Below are positions 17,105 through 25,761 of a stretch of DNA of 64,000 nucleotides, piece by piece (within the stretch, counting starts at the first letter, position 1; each line of letters opens with the position of its first letter). Location of the stretch: the NCBI RefSeq assembly GCF_000332175.1, contig NZ_KB235910.1, forward strand, positions 124,001 through 188,000. The letters are read 5' to 3'. A program made the position numbers and the translations under genes. The stretch comes from Pseudanabaena sp. PCC 6802. GTDB lineage: Bacteria; Cyanobacteriota; Cyanobacteriia; Pseudanabaenales; Pseudanabaenaceae. A model generated the notes under the pieces. The model worked only from the letters and a program-made list of their open reading frames with translations. It searched no databases and was not told the origin of the DNA.

Positions 17105-18757
17105 ATGAGTGAAACTTTGCAGAGTGCGGCACGGGTATTCTGGTCTATGTCGATTTTGCCAGATATCCAGGCACAAAAAAATCTCCCAATCCTGGTAGCA
17201 CAAGCTACACCTCCTCCAGATTTTCTCAGTCAATTTGGTCTCAGTCCTAATAATCCAGTTCTGACTATTATCCTGGCAGTAATAACACTAGTTGTTGGTT
17301 GGATATTTGCTTTGATCGCTAGCAGCATTACCAGCAACTTGTTGAAGCGTACCAGTGCCGATAACCAAATTGCTGGATGGGTTTCTGGTGGTGACCCTAA
17401 CGCTCGACCATTACCAGTCGAGAAATGGGCGGCATCATTTGTCTTTTGGGTGGTGATGGTCTTTGTCCTCGTCGCCTTTTTGCAGATTCTGGGCTTGTCA
17501 GCGGTTGCGACTCCAATCAATCGATTTCTAGAGCAGATTCTCACCTTCCTACCCAAACTAGGTGGGGCAATTCTCTTGCTAGGGATTGCCTGGATATTGG
17601 CGACGGTAAGTAAATCGTTACTAATTCGTTCTTTAAGATCGCTGCAATTAGAAGAACGCTTAAACGAACAATTTGGCACGACAAATAATGCTCGGACTAA
17701 TTTGAGTGAAACCCTTGCCAGTGTTCTGTACTGGCTGATCTTTTTGTTGTTTTTGCCGCTAATTCTAGAAGCTTTGGAACTGCGGCAAACACTCGCACCC
17801 TTGAATAACTTAACCGATCAGTTTCTCAAGGCTATACCAAAGATTATTCAGGCGATCGCAGTTGGTGGCATCGGTTGGCTAATTGCTGTAGTGGTACGTC
17901 GCCTGGTGACCAATTTACTATCAGCATCAGGTATAGATAGCCTTGGCAGCAGGTTCGGATTGTCTCAAACTGCTGGCTCATCAGCCCCTTCTAGTGTAAT
18001 TGGCACCATTGCTTACGTCCTCATTCTTATTCCTGTAGCTATTTCTGCCCTGGAAGCTTTGGAACTTAGGGCAGTTTCCGCCCCAGCATCAGATATGTTG
18101 GGTCAAGCCCTCAGAACCTTGCCACAAATTTTCATGGCTGGGGTTGTGTTGGTAATTGCCTATTTTGCAGGACGGTTTATCGATCGAACGATCGCCAATA
18201 TTCTGACTGGCCTTGGGTTTAATAACGTTTTACCAGCGTTGGGTTTCCCACAGCTTACCGGAACCGCTCAGACCACTGACTCGACTCCTGAATCTGAAGG
18301 TTCGACCATCCAGCAGACACCGTCTGAAATAGTTGGGATTGTAGCATTTATTGGCATCATGCTATTTGCTGCGATTACTGCCACCAATATTCTGGGGATT
18401 CCAGCATTAACATCCTTACTACGCGGCATCATCGATACCTCGGGGCAAATTTTAGGCGGTCTGATCGTATTTGCGATCGGTTTGTATCTAGCCAACCTGG
18501 CCTTCAATCTGGTTAATGCTGCCGGTACGCGCCAGTCTCGCATTTTAGGGCATACGGCACGGATATCGATTATTGCCTTTTCTGGAGCCTTAGGTTTACA
18601 GCAAATGGGCATCGCTACCAATATCGTTCAACTCGCATTTGGATTATTGTTGGGCGCGATCGCCGTAGCCATTGCGATCGCCTTTGGTCTTGGCGGTCGC
18701 GATATCGCAGCCGAGCAAATTCGCGAATGGTTAGCATCGCTAAAGCGAAATGACTAA
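17105..18757 (+). CDS. Mechanosensitive ion channel-family membrane protein (conserved TM helix repeats)
   Basis: The 550-residue protein contains about ten hydrophobic segments in repeated blocks of the form LPKLGGAILLLGIAWILA, LPQIFMAGVVLVIAYFAG and LGGLIVFAIGLYLA. These are the conserved TM-helix repeats (PF05552 type) of small-conductance MscS-related proteins common in cyanobacteria. The end (GLLLGAIAVAIAIAFGLGGRDIAAEQIREWL) matches this group. The classical MscS beta domain is absent, so gating by membrane tension is a family inference. A dispersed repeat begins immediately after the stop codon. Confidence 0.82.
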   Translation: MSETLQSAARVFWSMSILPDIQAQKNLPILVAQATPPPDFLSQFGLSPNNPVLTIILAVITLVVGWIFALIASSITSNLLKRTSADNQIAGWVSGGDPNARPLPVEKWAASFVFWVVMVFVLVAFLQILGLSAVATPINRFLEQILTFLPKLGGAILLLGIAWILATVSKSLLIRSLRSLQLEERLNEQFGTTNNARTNLSETLASVLYWLIFLLFLPLILEALELRQTLAPLNNLTDQFLKAIPKIIQAIAVGGIGWLIAVVVRRLVTNLLSASGIDSLGSRFGLSQTAGSSAPSSVIGTIAYVLILIPVAISALEALELRAVSAPASDMLGQALRTLPQIFMAGVVLVIAYFAGRFIDRTIANILTGLGFNNVLPALGFPQLTGTAQTTDSTPESEGSTIQQTPSEIVGIVAFIGIMLFAAITATNILGIPALTSLLRGIIDTSGQILGGLIVFAIGLYLANLAFNLVNAAGTRQSRILGHTARISIIAFSGALGLQQMGIATNIVQLAFGLLLGAIAVAIAIAFGLGGRDIAAEQIREWLASLKRND

Positions 18758-18868
18758 AGCTATAGCCATAGACAGATCTGTTAGGACAGGGGGTGTGGGG
18801 GCTGCGCCCCCACGCAGGGGTGAAACCCCTGCACCCCGTCCTAAGTCTGTTGACTATAGCTATATTTA
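18758..18868 (-). repeat. Dispersed ~100-bp palindromic element, copy 2 (inverted)
   Basis: The element is the reverse complement of the copy at 6034: it begins AGCTATAGCCATAGACAGAT and ends GACTATAGCTATA. It starts on the base after the channel gene stop codon, so insertion has left no native 3' spacer. A separate terminator follows. Confidence 0.8.
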
Positions 18869-18871
18869 AAG

Positions 18872-18905
18872 AAATGCCCTAAATTCAGTTTCTCAGGGCA
18901 TTTTT
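18872..18905. terminator. Bidirectional intrinsic terminator
   Basis: The arms AAATGCCCT and AGGGCATTT surround a 14-base loop, with a T-run after the stem on the plus strand. It lies between convergent genes and overlaps the stop codon of the minus-strand lipoprotein gene, so it can serve both. Confidence 0.75.
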
Positions 18906-19329
18906 ATGGTGCGGCACAGTATTGGTTGATTTCACCAATCAGCTTACCTTCGCGATCGCCGTTTGCTTTCGTCTCCTTGGTAATCCGATCGAGTTCGGAT
19001 TGCTTGTTCGCGCTGGAGGCTTTGCCGATTTCCCTAGCGGCTTGAGCAGATTCTGAATATACGCTAGCCAGCCGCGATCTGAAATCTTGAAGCTTAGGAT
19101 CTTCCAGTTTTAGAGCTTGCATTTCCTCACTGAGGTTTGCTATGTCATCGGCGATGCGCTCGAACTCCTTAGCATTTTTAGGCGGAGTTATATTTTTGGT
19201 CTTATTAGCAACTTTATTCAGCTTATGGCACTGAGCAATACGGCTCTCGCCGCACCCATAGAAAGAAAAGGTAATAAAAGCAGCGATCGCGATCGATAAT
19301 CTACGATATGTAAACCAGGACAACATCAA
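18904..19329 (-). CDS. Putative small lipoprotein of unknown function
   Basis: A 141-residue protein starting with a signal sequence and a lipobox ending FYGC (Cys at about 26). The mature part is charged and mostly helical (AKEFERIADDIANLSEEMQALKLED), consistent with a coiled coil, and ends in a Cys-containing tail. I do not recognise a named family. Lipidation and envelope location are inferred from the leader. Confidence 0.65.
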   Translation of the reverse strand: MMLSWFTYRRLSIAIAAFITFSFYGCGESRIAQCHKLNKVANKTKNITPPKNAKEFERIADDIANLSEEMQALKLEDPKLQDFRSRLASVYSESAQAAREIGKASSANKQSELDRITKETKANGDREGKLIGEINQYCAAP

Positions 19330-19486
19330 AAAATTTCGAGACAGTTATTAAGTTAGTGCTGATCCACGATAACAGTGTTTATGCTCCGCATTTTTATTTT
19401 TACTCCTGGTGGTAAAACAACAATTTATGAATATGCTAGAAGAAGTATGTAATTAAGACTTAGACACTGAAGTTAGATTTTTAGAT

Positions 19487-21064
19487 ATGTTTTGGGCTGA
19501 TAAAATAGCGTCGGAAATTCAAGAATACCAGGTTGTCAATGACTCTAAAACCCCATCCGGTCGGGTTCACGTCGGTTCGCTGCGCGGCGTAGTCATTCAT
19601 GACGTTATCTACAAAGCCCTCAAACACGCAAATAAACCAGTTAAGTTTATCTATGGTGTCGATGATTACGATGCATTGGACACGGTGCCCGGCTACCTGG
19701 ATAAAACTAAGTTTTCCCCCTATTTAGGCTACCCTCTTTGCAATGTCCCCTCACCTGGCGATCGCGCTTCCGACTATGCCAAATACTTCATGGGCGAGTT
19801 TTTAGAAGTATTCGAGCATCTGGGCGTGCGCCCTGAGATCTACTACTTGCGGGATCTCTATCGCTCGGGACAGTTAAATCGTTATATCGATCTGTTTTTG
19901 CAAAATGCCCATCTCGTGCGGGAGTCCTATCTAGAAATCAGCAAAGCCAAGCGTCCCGAAAATTGGTATCCTTTCAACCCGATTTGCGAAAACTGCGGCA
20001 AAATCGCTACCACTGTAGTCACCGACTATAACGGCAAGGAAGTGTTCTATACCTGCGAACCCAAAGCCATGACCTATGTGGAGGGATGCGGTCACTCTGG
20101 CTGGGTATCGCCCTTCGACGGTAACGGTAAGTTGCCCTGGAAAGTAGAGTGGGTGGCAAAATGGGATCTGCTCGGCGTAACCATTGAAATGGCAGGCAAA
20201 GATCACTCGCAAAAAGGCGGATCGCGCGATGTCGCCAACTCAATTTGCCGCAAAGTCTTGAAGAAGCAACCTCCATTCCATTCTCCCTACGAATTTATCT
20301 TAGTGGGAGGCTCGAAGATGAGTTCCTCTAAGGGAGTAGGCTCTAGCGCTAAGGAGGTGGCAGATTTCCTCCCACCGGAACTATTACGCTATTTGATGCT
20401 GCGCACGCAGCCCAAGACCGTAATTGATTTTGTCCCTAACTATGAAACAATTACGAGACTATTCCGCGATTATGATACCTTAGTAGAGAAGTTTAAATCT
20501 CAAGCTGGGACAGAAACTGACGAGTTCACTCCACTAGAATATTCGCAAGTTGGCGATCGGATTCTGCCCTATCAGGTGTTCGATTTCAGTACTTTGATTT
20601 CGCTGCTGCAAATCCCACATTTGGATATCGAAGCAGAGGTGGAAAAGCGCAGTGCGGCTCCGCTGAGCGATCGCGACTGGCAAGTAATTCGAGAGCGCAT
20701 AACCGTTGCCCAGAAATGGCTCCAGGACTATGCCGACGAGGAAGAGAAGCTAGTTTTATATCTAGATACCCTGCCTGAGCGCATCAGTGAAGTTACGCCA
20801 ACTCAATTTACCTATCTGGCAAAACTAAAAGAAAATCTGGAAGTATCTGAAGCATGGGACGGTGAGGCACTGCAAACCATCTTATTTGCCACATCAAAGG
20901 AAGTCGGAATTCCCCAAAAAGATGCCTTTGCTTCTGTCTATCTGTCTTTTCTCGGTAAAGAGCGCGGTCCCAAAGCGGGTAGCTTGCTTTCCTATTTAGA
21001 TAAACCCTTTGTAATTGCTCGCTTACAGGAAGTAGGAGGATTGAATTCTGCCGCGATCGCCTGA
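19487..21064 (+). CDS. lysS: Class I lysyl-tRNA synthetase
   Basis: A 525-residue enzyme that charges tRNA-Lys. The class I signatures are clear: HVGS at 28-31 (the HIGH motif) and KMSSSKG at 277-283 (the KMSKS loop). A Cys-containing insert (FNPICENCGK) suggests a small metal-binding knuckle. This is the LysRS-1 type, unrelated to class II LysS. LysRS-1 is known mainly from archaea, alphaproteobacteria and spirochaetes, whereas model cyanobacteria have class II, so its presence here is unusual. Base and codon use show no obvious difference from neighbours. Confidence 0.93.
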   Translation: MFWADKIASEIQEYQVVNDSKTPSGRVHVGSLRGVVIHDVIYKALKHANKPVKFIYGVDDYDALDTVPGYLDKTKFSPYLGYPLCNVPSPGDRASDYAKYFMGEFLEVFEHLGVRPEIYYLRDLYRSGQLNRYIDLFLQNAHLVRESYLEISKAKRPENWYPFNPICENCGKIATTVVTDYNGKEVFYTCEPKAMTYVEGCGHSGWVSPFDGNGKLPWKVEWVAKWDLLGVTIEMAGKDHSQKGGSRDVANSICRKVLKKQPPFHSPYEFILVGGSKMSSSKGVGSSAKEVADFLPPELLRYLMLRTQPKTVIDFVPNYETITRLFRDYDTLVEKFKSQAGTETDEFTPLEYSQVGDRILPYQVFDFSTLISLLQIPHLDIEAEVEKRSAAPLSDRDWQVIRERITVAQKWLQDYADEEEKLVLYLDTLPERISEVTPTQFTYLAKLKENLEVSEAWDGEALQTILFATSKEVGIPQKDAFASVYLSFLGKERGPKAGSLLSYLDKPFVIARLQEVGGLNSAAIA

Positions 21065-21122
21065 GATTCACGAACTTGGAATCGTTTCTATTTACCTAAT
21101 TACCCAGTCAACGAGGTGTCAT

Positions 21123-21719
21123 ATGGTTCAAACTCTACCTAATCCTACAGCAGCCGATCGCGATCGACATCTCATATGTTCCGATATTACTTGGCAACAG
21201 TTTAAGCTGATCCAAGCTGGTTTTGCCGAATCCAAAAGAGTACGGCTATTTTATGACAACAATACTATCGAAATTTTTATGCCTGGACTCGCCCATGAAT
21301 TCTTTAAAACCGTCATTGGGATGTTGCTGGAGTTGTTTTGTCTGGAAAATAACATAGAGTATATACCAATGGGATCTACGACCCAAGAACTTGAAGGGGA
21401 GGTTTCGGTTGAACCTGATGAATCTTATTGTTTTGGTACTGCCAAGTCTACCCCTGATTTAGCGGTTGAAGTTATATTTACCAGTGGTAGCCCTCGCAAA
21501 TTAGAACGATATCGAATTCTCAAGACTCCCGAAGTTTGGTTGTGGCAAGATGGCGTATTTACTCTGTATCACCTGTATGAGGACGGTTACAAGCAAATTA
21601 CCAGCAGCGAAATTCCTGAATTAGCAAACCTGGATATAGAGTTACTAACTCGATGTGTTTTGATGGCAAAAACCTCTCGCCTGGAAGCGGCGAATACTTT
21701 TCGCAATGCGAAGAAATAA
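21123..21719 (+). CDS. Uma2-family (DUF820) putative nuclease
   Basis: A 198-residue member of the Uma2 family, a restriction-endonuclease-like fold greatly expanded in cyanobacteria. Typical landmarks are the N-terminal ITWQQFKLIQ segment, the EPDESYCFG strand and PDLAVEVIF (PD..E core), then EVWLWQDG. The biological role of the family is unsettled. The ATG at 21123 follows an AGGTGT-like site. It ends 11 bp before the methyltransferase start. Confidence 0.85.
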   Translation: MVQTLPNPTAADRDRHLICSDITWQQFKLIQAGFAESKRVRLFYDNNTIEIFMPGLAHEFFKTVIGMLLELFCLENNIEYIPMGSTTQELEGEVSVEPDESYCFGTAKSTPDLAVEVIFTSGSPRKLERYRILKTPEVWLWQDGVFTLYHLYEDGYKQITSSEIPELANLDIELLTRCVLMAKTSRLEAANTFRNAKK

Positions 21720-21730
21720 CAGGGAAGGAC

Positions 21731-22360
21731 ATGGCAACCATACTAAGAGAATGGAGCTATCGCTATCAGTGGTTGTACGATACGGTATCGGCACTGGCAG
21801 CCTTGAGTGTAGGCGGTAATGCCAGGTTCCGTCGCCTATTTTTGCGGGACTTGAAGATCGCTCCTGAAATGACAGTTTTGGATATGTGTTGTGGCAGCGG
21901 TCAGGCAACCGAGATTCTCGTGCAATATTCCCAGCACGTCATTGGTCTGGATGCTTCTCCATTTGCGATCGCTCGTGCCCAAAACAATGTTCCTCAAGCC
22001 GAATATGTAGTTGCCTTTGCGGAAAAAATGCCATTCTCCAACGGGCAATTCGATCTAGTAGTCACCAGTACGGCTCTGCACGAGATGCAGCCAGAACAGC
22101 TTCGGCAAATTTTGCAAGAAGTGCAGCGCGTCCTCAAACCAGGTGGATGTTTCTGCGCGATCGACTTTCACACTCCTTCTAACTGGCTGTTTTGGCCGCC
22201 TCTAGCCTTATTCCTCTGGCTGTTTGAGACCGAAACGGCATGGCAATTGCTCAAAACCGATCTTAACGCCCTCCTGAATGAGGTTGGATTATCCGCGCGC
22301 AGCGTCCACCTATACGCAGGTGATAGCCTTCAGGTCGTACAGTCGATTAAACGCTCGTAA
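21731..22360 (+). CDS. Class I SAM-dependent methyltransferase
   Basis: A 209-residue methyltransferase with the Rossmann motif I VLDMCCGSGQATE, motif II region VIGLDASP, and motif V/VI RVLKPGGCF. It resembles the UbiE/menG-like methyltransferase group but the substrate cannot be told. The start is placed at the ATG at 21731, preceded by AGGGAAGGA; an upstream in-frame ATG (21653) would overlap the Uma2 gene by 67 bp and add non-homologous residues. Confidence 0.85.
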   Translation: MATILREWSYRYQWLYDTVSALAALSVGGNARFRRLFLRDLKIAPEMTVLDMCCGSGQATEILVQYSQHVIGLDASPFAIARAQNNVPQAEYVVAFAEKMPFSNGQFDLVVTSTALHEMQPEQLRQILQEVQRVLKPGGCFCAIDFHTPSNWLFWPPLALFLWLFETETAWQLLKTDLNALLNEVGLSARSVHLYAGDSLQVVQSIKRS

Positions 22361-22499
22361 GGAATATTGCGATCGGCAATGACGTGTCTCGCGTGGGGTT
22401 TTGTAGTTGAAGTCTGCGGCGAAAAAGCGATCGCGCCGCGCACCCCTCAAACGCTAAACTAGATGCACTTGTAGTAACAAAATCGAGTAACGCACAGTT

Positions 22500-24065
22500 A
22501 TGACTGCAAATTTGCCGCCTTTAATTCAGCAAATGCTATCTCCTGACTTTTATCCCCATGCAGTCACGCAGGAGATCGAACTAATCCAAACGCATATATC
22601 GTTCGTGTTACTAACGGGAGAATATGCCTACAAGGTGAAAAAGCCAATGAATTTTGGCTTTCTGGATTTTTCGACGCTGGAAAAACGTCTCTTTTTCTGC
22701 CAAGAAGAAATTAGACTAAATCGTCGCCTCGCGCCCGAATTGTATTTGCAGGTCTTGCCCATTGTCGAGCAAAATGGCAAATTTACGTTTTCCACAGAGA
22801 AAGAACCCGCTGTGGAATATTGCATCCAGATGCGCCAGTTTCCTCAATCGGATTTGCTGATTAATGTCTTCGATCGCGGCGAGCTAACTCCCGCCCATGT
22901 GGAGGATATTGCCAAACAGCTAGCCAAATTCCATGCCACTGCGGACACAAACGAGCATATCGCCAGTTTTGGTACCAGGGAAGCTGTTAAAGCCGTTGCC
23001 GACGATAATTACCAACACACGGTGAAATATATTGGATTGGCGCAGACCCAGGCGCAGTTTGACCAAACCAAAGCATTCAGCGACAAATTTTTCTCAGACT
23101 ATGCCGATCTATTTGCCGATCGCGTTGCCCAAGGCAAGGTGAAAGAATGCCATGGCGACGTGCATTTAAAGAATATTTGCCTTTATCAAAGGAAGGTGCA
23201 AATCTTTGACTGTATTGAGTTTAACGAACCATTTCGCAATAGCGATACCCTCTACGATGCGGCCTTTTTGTTGATGGATTTACAGTATCGCGATCGCCGC
23301 GATCTGGCTAACGTCTTCCTCAATACATACCTCGAACAAACTGGCGACTACGATGGAGTACCCCTTTTGCCGCTCTATAGCAGCATGCGTGCTTATATCC
23401 GTGCCAAGGTCACCTCATTTTTGTTGGACGATCCTGGCATCCCGCAGCCAGTTAAAGAGCAAGCGCAAGCAGAAGCAGCCGCCTACTACAAACTGGCGTG
23501 GCAATATACGCAATCTACGCAGGGCAAAATTACGATCGTGTCGGGGCTGTCTGGTTCGGGGAAAAGCACGACTGCCCGAGGTCTAGCGGCGCGTTTAGAA
23601 GCACTTCATATCCGTTCCGATGCGATTCGCAAACACCTGGCAGGGATAGATTTGATGCAGCGCGGCGATGATGCGCTCTATACACCGGAGATGACGGCTA
23701 AAACCTACGCTAGACTGGCAGAAATCGGGATGATGCTTGCTAGTAAAGGCTTTAACGTTATTCTGGATGCCAAGTACGATCGCATCAACCTGCGAGCCGA
23801 TATTATCGAGCGAGCAGAAGCGCAGGGCATACCCTGGCAGATTCTCTATTGCCATGCCGATATGACATTACTGAAGCAACGGCTGAGCGATCGCGTTGGT
23901 GATGTCGCAGATGCCACTGCCGATCTGGTGGATAGCCAAGTGCAACAATTTGAGACATTTACAGCGATGGAGTCGGTAAATTTAATGCAATTGGATACTA
24001 CTAATACTGTAGATTTTGTCAGTTTGGCGAGTAATATCAATTCTCCAAAATCTAACCACGCCTGA
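22500..24065 (+). CDS. Aminoglycoside phosphotransferase-like/P-loop kinase fusion
   Basis: The 521-residue protein has an APH-like kinase half (HGDVHLKN near 217, FDCIEFN near 238) and a C-terminal P-loop kinase with Walker A GLSGSGKST near 349. The second domain resembles gluconate/shikimate-type small-molecule kinases. This two-domain design is a widespread, poorly characterised family (annotated as bifunctional APH/ATP-binding protein). The name does not imply antibiotic resistance. A hairpin follows the stop codon. Confidence 0.85.
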   Translation: MTANLPPLIQQMLSPDFYPHAVTQEIELIQTHISFVLLTGEYAYKVKKPMNFGFLDFSTLEKRLFFCQEEIRLNRRLAPELYLQVLPIVEQNGKFTFSTEKEPAVEYCIQMRQFPQSDLLINVFDRGELTPAHVEDIAKQLAKFHATADTNEHIASFGTREAVKAVADDNYQHTVKYIGLAQTQAQFDQTKAFSDKFFSDYADLFADRVAQGKVKECHGDVHLKNICLYQRKVQIFDCIEFNEPFRNSDTLYDAAFLLMDLQYRDRRDLANVFLNTYLEQTGDYDGVPLLPLYSSMRAYIRAKVTSFLLDDPGIPQPVKEQAQAEAAAYYKLAWQYTQSTQGKITIVSGLSGSGKSTTARGLAARLEALHIRSDAIRKHLAGIDLMQRGDDALYTPEMTAKTYARLAEIGMMLASKGFNVILDAKYDRINLRADIIERAEAQGIPWQILYCHADMTLLKQRLSDRVGDVADATADLVDSQVQQFETFTAMESVNLMQLDTTNTVDFVSLASNINSPKSNHA

Positions 24066-24073
24066 ATTTTGTG

Positions 24074-24098
24074 TAAGGGCGAACACCGTTCGCCCTTA
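24074..24098. terminator. Palindromic repeat, likely terminator
   Basis: The arms AAGGGCGAAC and GTTCGCCCTT form a strong stem between the kinase-fusion and Fic genes, which converge. A close relative with the same arms lies at 50554-50581. A short AATTT tract follows, so it can act as a terminator, but its recurrence marks it as a dispersed repeat. Confidence 0.65.
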
Positions 24099-24111
24099 AT
24101 TTAGAGAAAGG

Positions 24112-25458
24112 TCAGATTTGTAGTCTTGTTTTTAAGTTAGCTGGAGCGAGATAGAGGACTGTTTTGCCGCTTTTAGGTTTAGCCTGCACTAACAAGTCTT
24201 TTTCGACTAACTTATTTAGATAACTACGTGCAGTATTTTCGGTTACGCCAAAATCGATCGCTACTTGTCTGGCAGTAAATTCTCTGCCAGGCGCTCTTAG
24301 TGCTGCTTTTAATATTTCTAAATGCCCTCGTTTTAATGTTTTCGCCACAGGGCTTCGATCTATCCACTCCATAAATTCATAGAATTCCCGTCTTTTTCTA
24401 TCCATGTATTCATACAAGGATTTCACAGCTTTTTCTATGGTATCGGTTTGATTGTAGAGAAAATAGGTAAGATCGAAATCGTCAGTTTCCGTGTAGATGA
24501 AAGCTCGATCGTACTCTCCACGTTTTTCCTGGATGAATTTGCTAATAGAAACATATTCAAACAGCCAGTAACCCGATCTGAGAATGCTCCAATAGAAAAT
24601 AGCTCTAGCGGTTCTGCCATTGCCATCACCGAAAGGATGGATATATGCGATCGCAAAATGCAGGACGATCGCCTTGATAATTGGATGGATGAAATTGTCG
24701 CTCTGACTGCGATCGCTATTTGCGAAATCGCACAGGTTGGTCAGTCTCTCTCTTAGGGTTTGCCAGTCAGGTGGATGGAAAGCGTTCTCGCCGTAGGCAT
24801 CCGCAATAAAAATATTATTCTCGTTTCTCAATTCGCCTGGTCTTGCCTGATTCTCGATGGCCTTGTGCGTGGCAATTCTATGCAGTTCTAATATAAATTC
24901 GAGAGATAATTCCTCATCTTGACTCTCAACCGCTTTTTGCATCAATAAATAATTATTGAGAATCATCTGCTGAGACTTATCTTTTGGGGTGAGATTCTTT
25001 TCCAGCATTTCCTTTGCAACTTCACGAGTTGTGGAAGCACCCTCAAGCTGAGATGAAGTAATGGCTTCTTCCTGGATCGGGTTTTTAATAAGATAATGAC
25101 TTCTTTCGTAGGAAGATACTGGAACACTAGCTCCGATCTCTCGACTGCCACCTGTCAGCTTATCGATCGCATGTAGTTTTGCCAACAAAGATTCAGGTAC
25201 GCAATAACTAAAGCAGCGATCGCCTTCGGCTTGTAATAATGGTAATTCCTTAGCGATCGATCTTCGCGCCAGTTTAGTAGCCCCCCATGCCGCCAACTCG
25301 TCGTCCCCTGATTCAACCCTCCATTTAAAATCGTTCCAGTGCAAATATCTTCCTTGGGCATCAGTTGCTTTGTATTTCCCAAGCAACCGCAAGAATTTCT
25401 CAGGTTTAACCTCTTGCATTAGTTTTTCAAGAGGTGCGGGCACTCTAACTCTTCCCAT
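24112..25458 (-). CDS. Fic-family protein with self-inhibitory helix and C-terminal winged helix
   Basis: The 448-residue protein carries the Fic motif HPFGDGNGRTAR at 274-285. An N-terminal SSQLEG (135-140) matches the (S/T)xxxE(G/N) inhibitory helix of class II Fic proteins, in which the Glu blocks productive ATP binding. The end (RGHLEILKAALRAPGREFTARQVAIDFGVTENTARSYLNKL) is a winged helix-turn-helix. The architecture suggests self-restrained AMP transfer with a DNA- or protein-binding tail. It differs in layout from the Fic protein at 4550. Confidence 0.87.
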   Translation of the reverse strand: MGRVRVPAPLEKLMQEVKPEKFLRLLGKYKATDAQGRYLHWNDFKWRVESGDDELAAWGATKLARRSIAKELPLLQAEGDRCFSYCVPESLLAKLHAIDKLTGGSREIGASVPVSSYERSHYLIKNPIQEEAITSSQLEGASTTREVAKEMLEKNLTPKDKSQQMILNNYLLMQKAVESQDEELSLEFILELHRIATHKAIENQARPGELRNENNIFIADAYGENAFHPPDWQTLRERLTNLCDFANSDRSQSDNFIHPIIKAIVLHFAIAYIHPFGDGNGRTARAIFYWSILRSGYWLFEYVSISKFIQEKRGEYDRAFIYTETDDFDLTYFLYNQTDTIEKAVKSLYEYMDRKRREFYEFMEWIDRSPVAKTLKRGHLEILKAALRAPGREFTARQVAIDFGVTENTARSYLNKLVEKDLLVQAKPKSGKTVLYLAPANLKTRLQI

Positions 25459-25569
25459 AGAGGTTATTTGAACTTATATCTGTTTTTAGTTTATGCGATC
25501 CTAAAGGTAGATAAACGTAATTTCTTAATTTTGCGTTTTCGCTATGGACAGGAGTAAAAAATCCATTGA

Positions 25570-25675
25570 TATAGCTATAGCCAACAGGCTTAGGACGGGG
25601 TGCAGGGGTTCTACCCCTGCGTGGGGGCGCAGCCCCCACACACCCTGTCCTAACAGATCTGCATACGGCTATATA
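25570..25675 (+). repeat. Dispersed ~100-bp palindromic element, copy 3
   Basis: Closely similar to the copy at 6034: ATAGCTATAGCCAACAGGC at the left, GGGGGCGCAGCCCCC in the middle and ACGGCTATAT at the right. It lies between the Fic gene (minus) and ribokinase (minus). Confidence 0.8.
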
Positions 25676-25676
25676 A

Positions 25677-25736
25677 GGGCAGGTTTGGCTAAATGTTGTT
25701 GATTTTTAGCAATAACGCTCTGGCCAAACCTGCCCC
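25677..25736. repeat. Inverted repeat GGGCAGGTTTGGC..GCCAAACCTGCCC
   Basis: Perfect 13-bp arms flank a 33-bp centre. Related sequences lie at 53410-53477 and, more diverged, at 45670-45745. It abuts the preceding element, so two repeat families are stacked downstream of ribokinase; it may also act as a terminator for that gene. Confidence 0.7.
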
Positions 25737-25761
25737 TACATGTAGGGTCTCAACGAAAACC

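Noticed and set aside
22500-24065. Aminoglycoside resistance gene
   Set aside because: The APH-like half is fused to a P-loop kinase, a chromosomal family of unknown substrate, and there is no resistance context.
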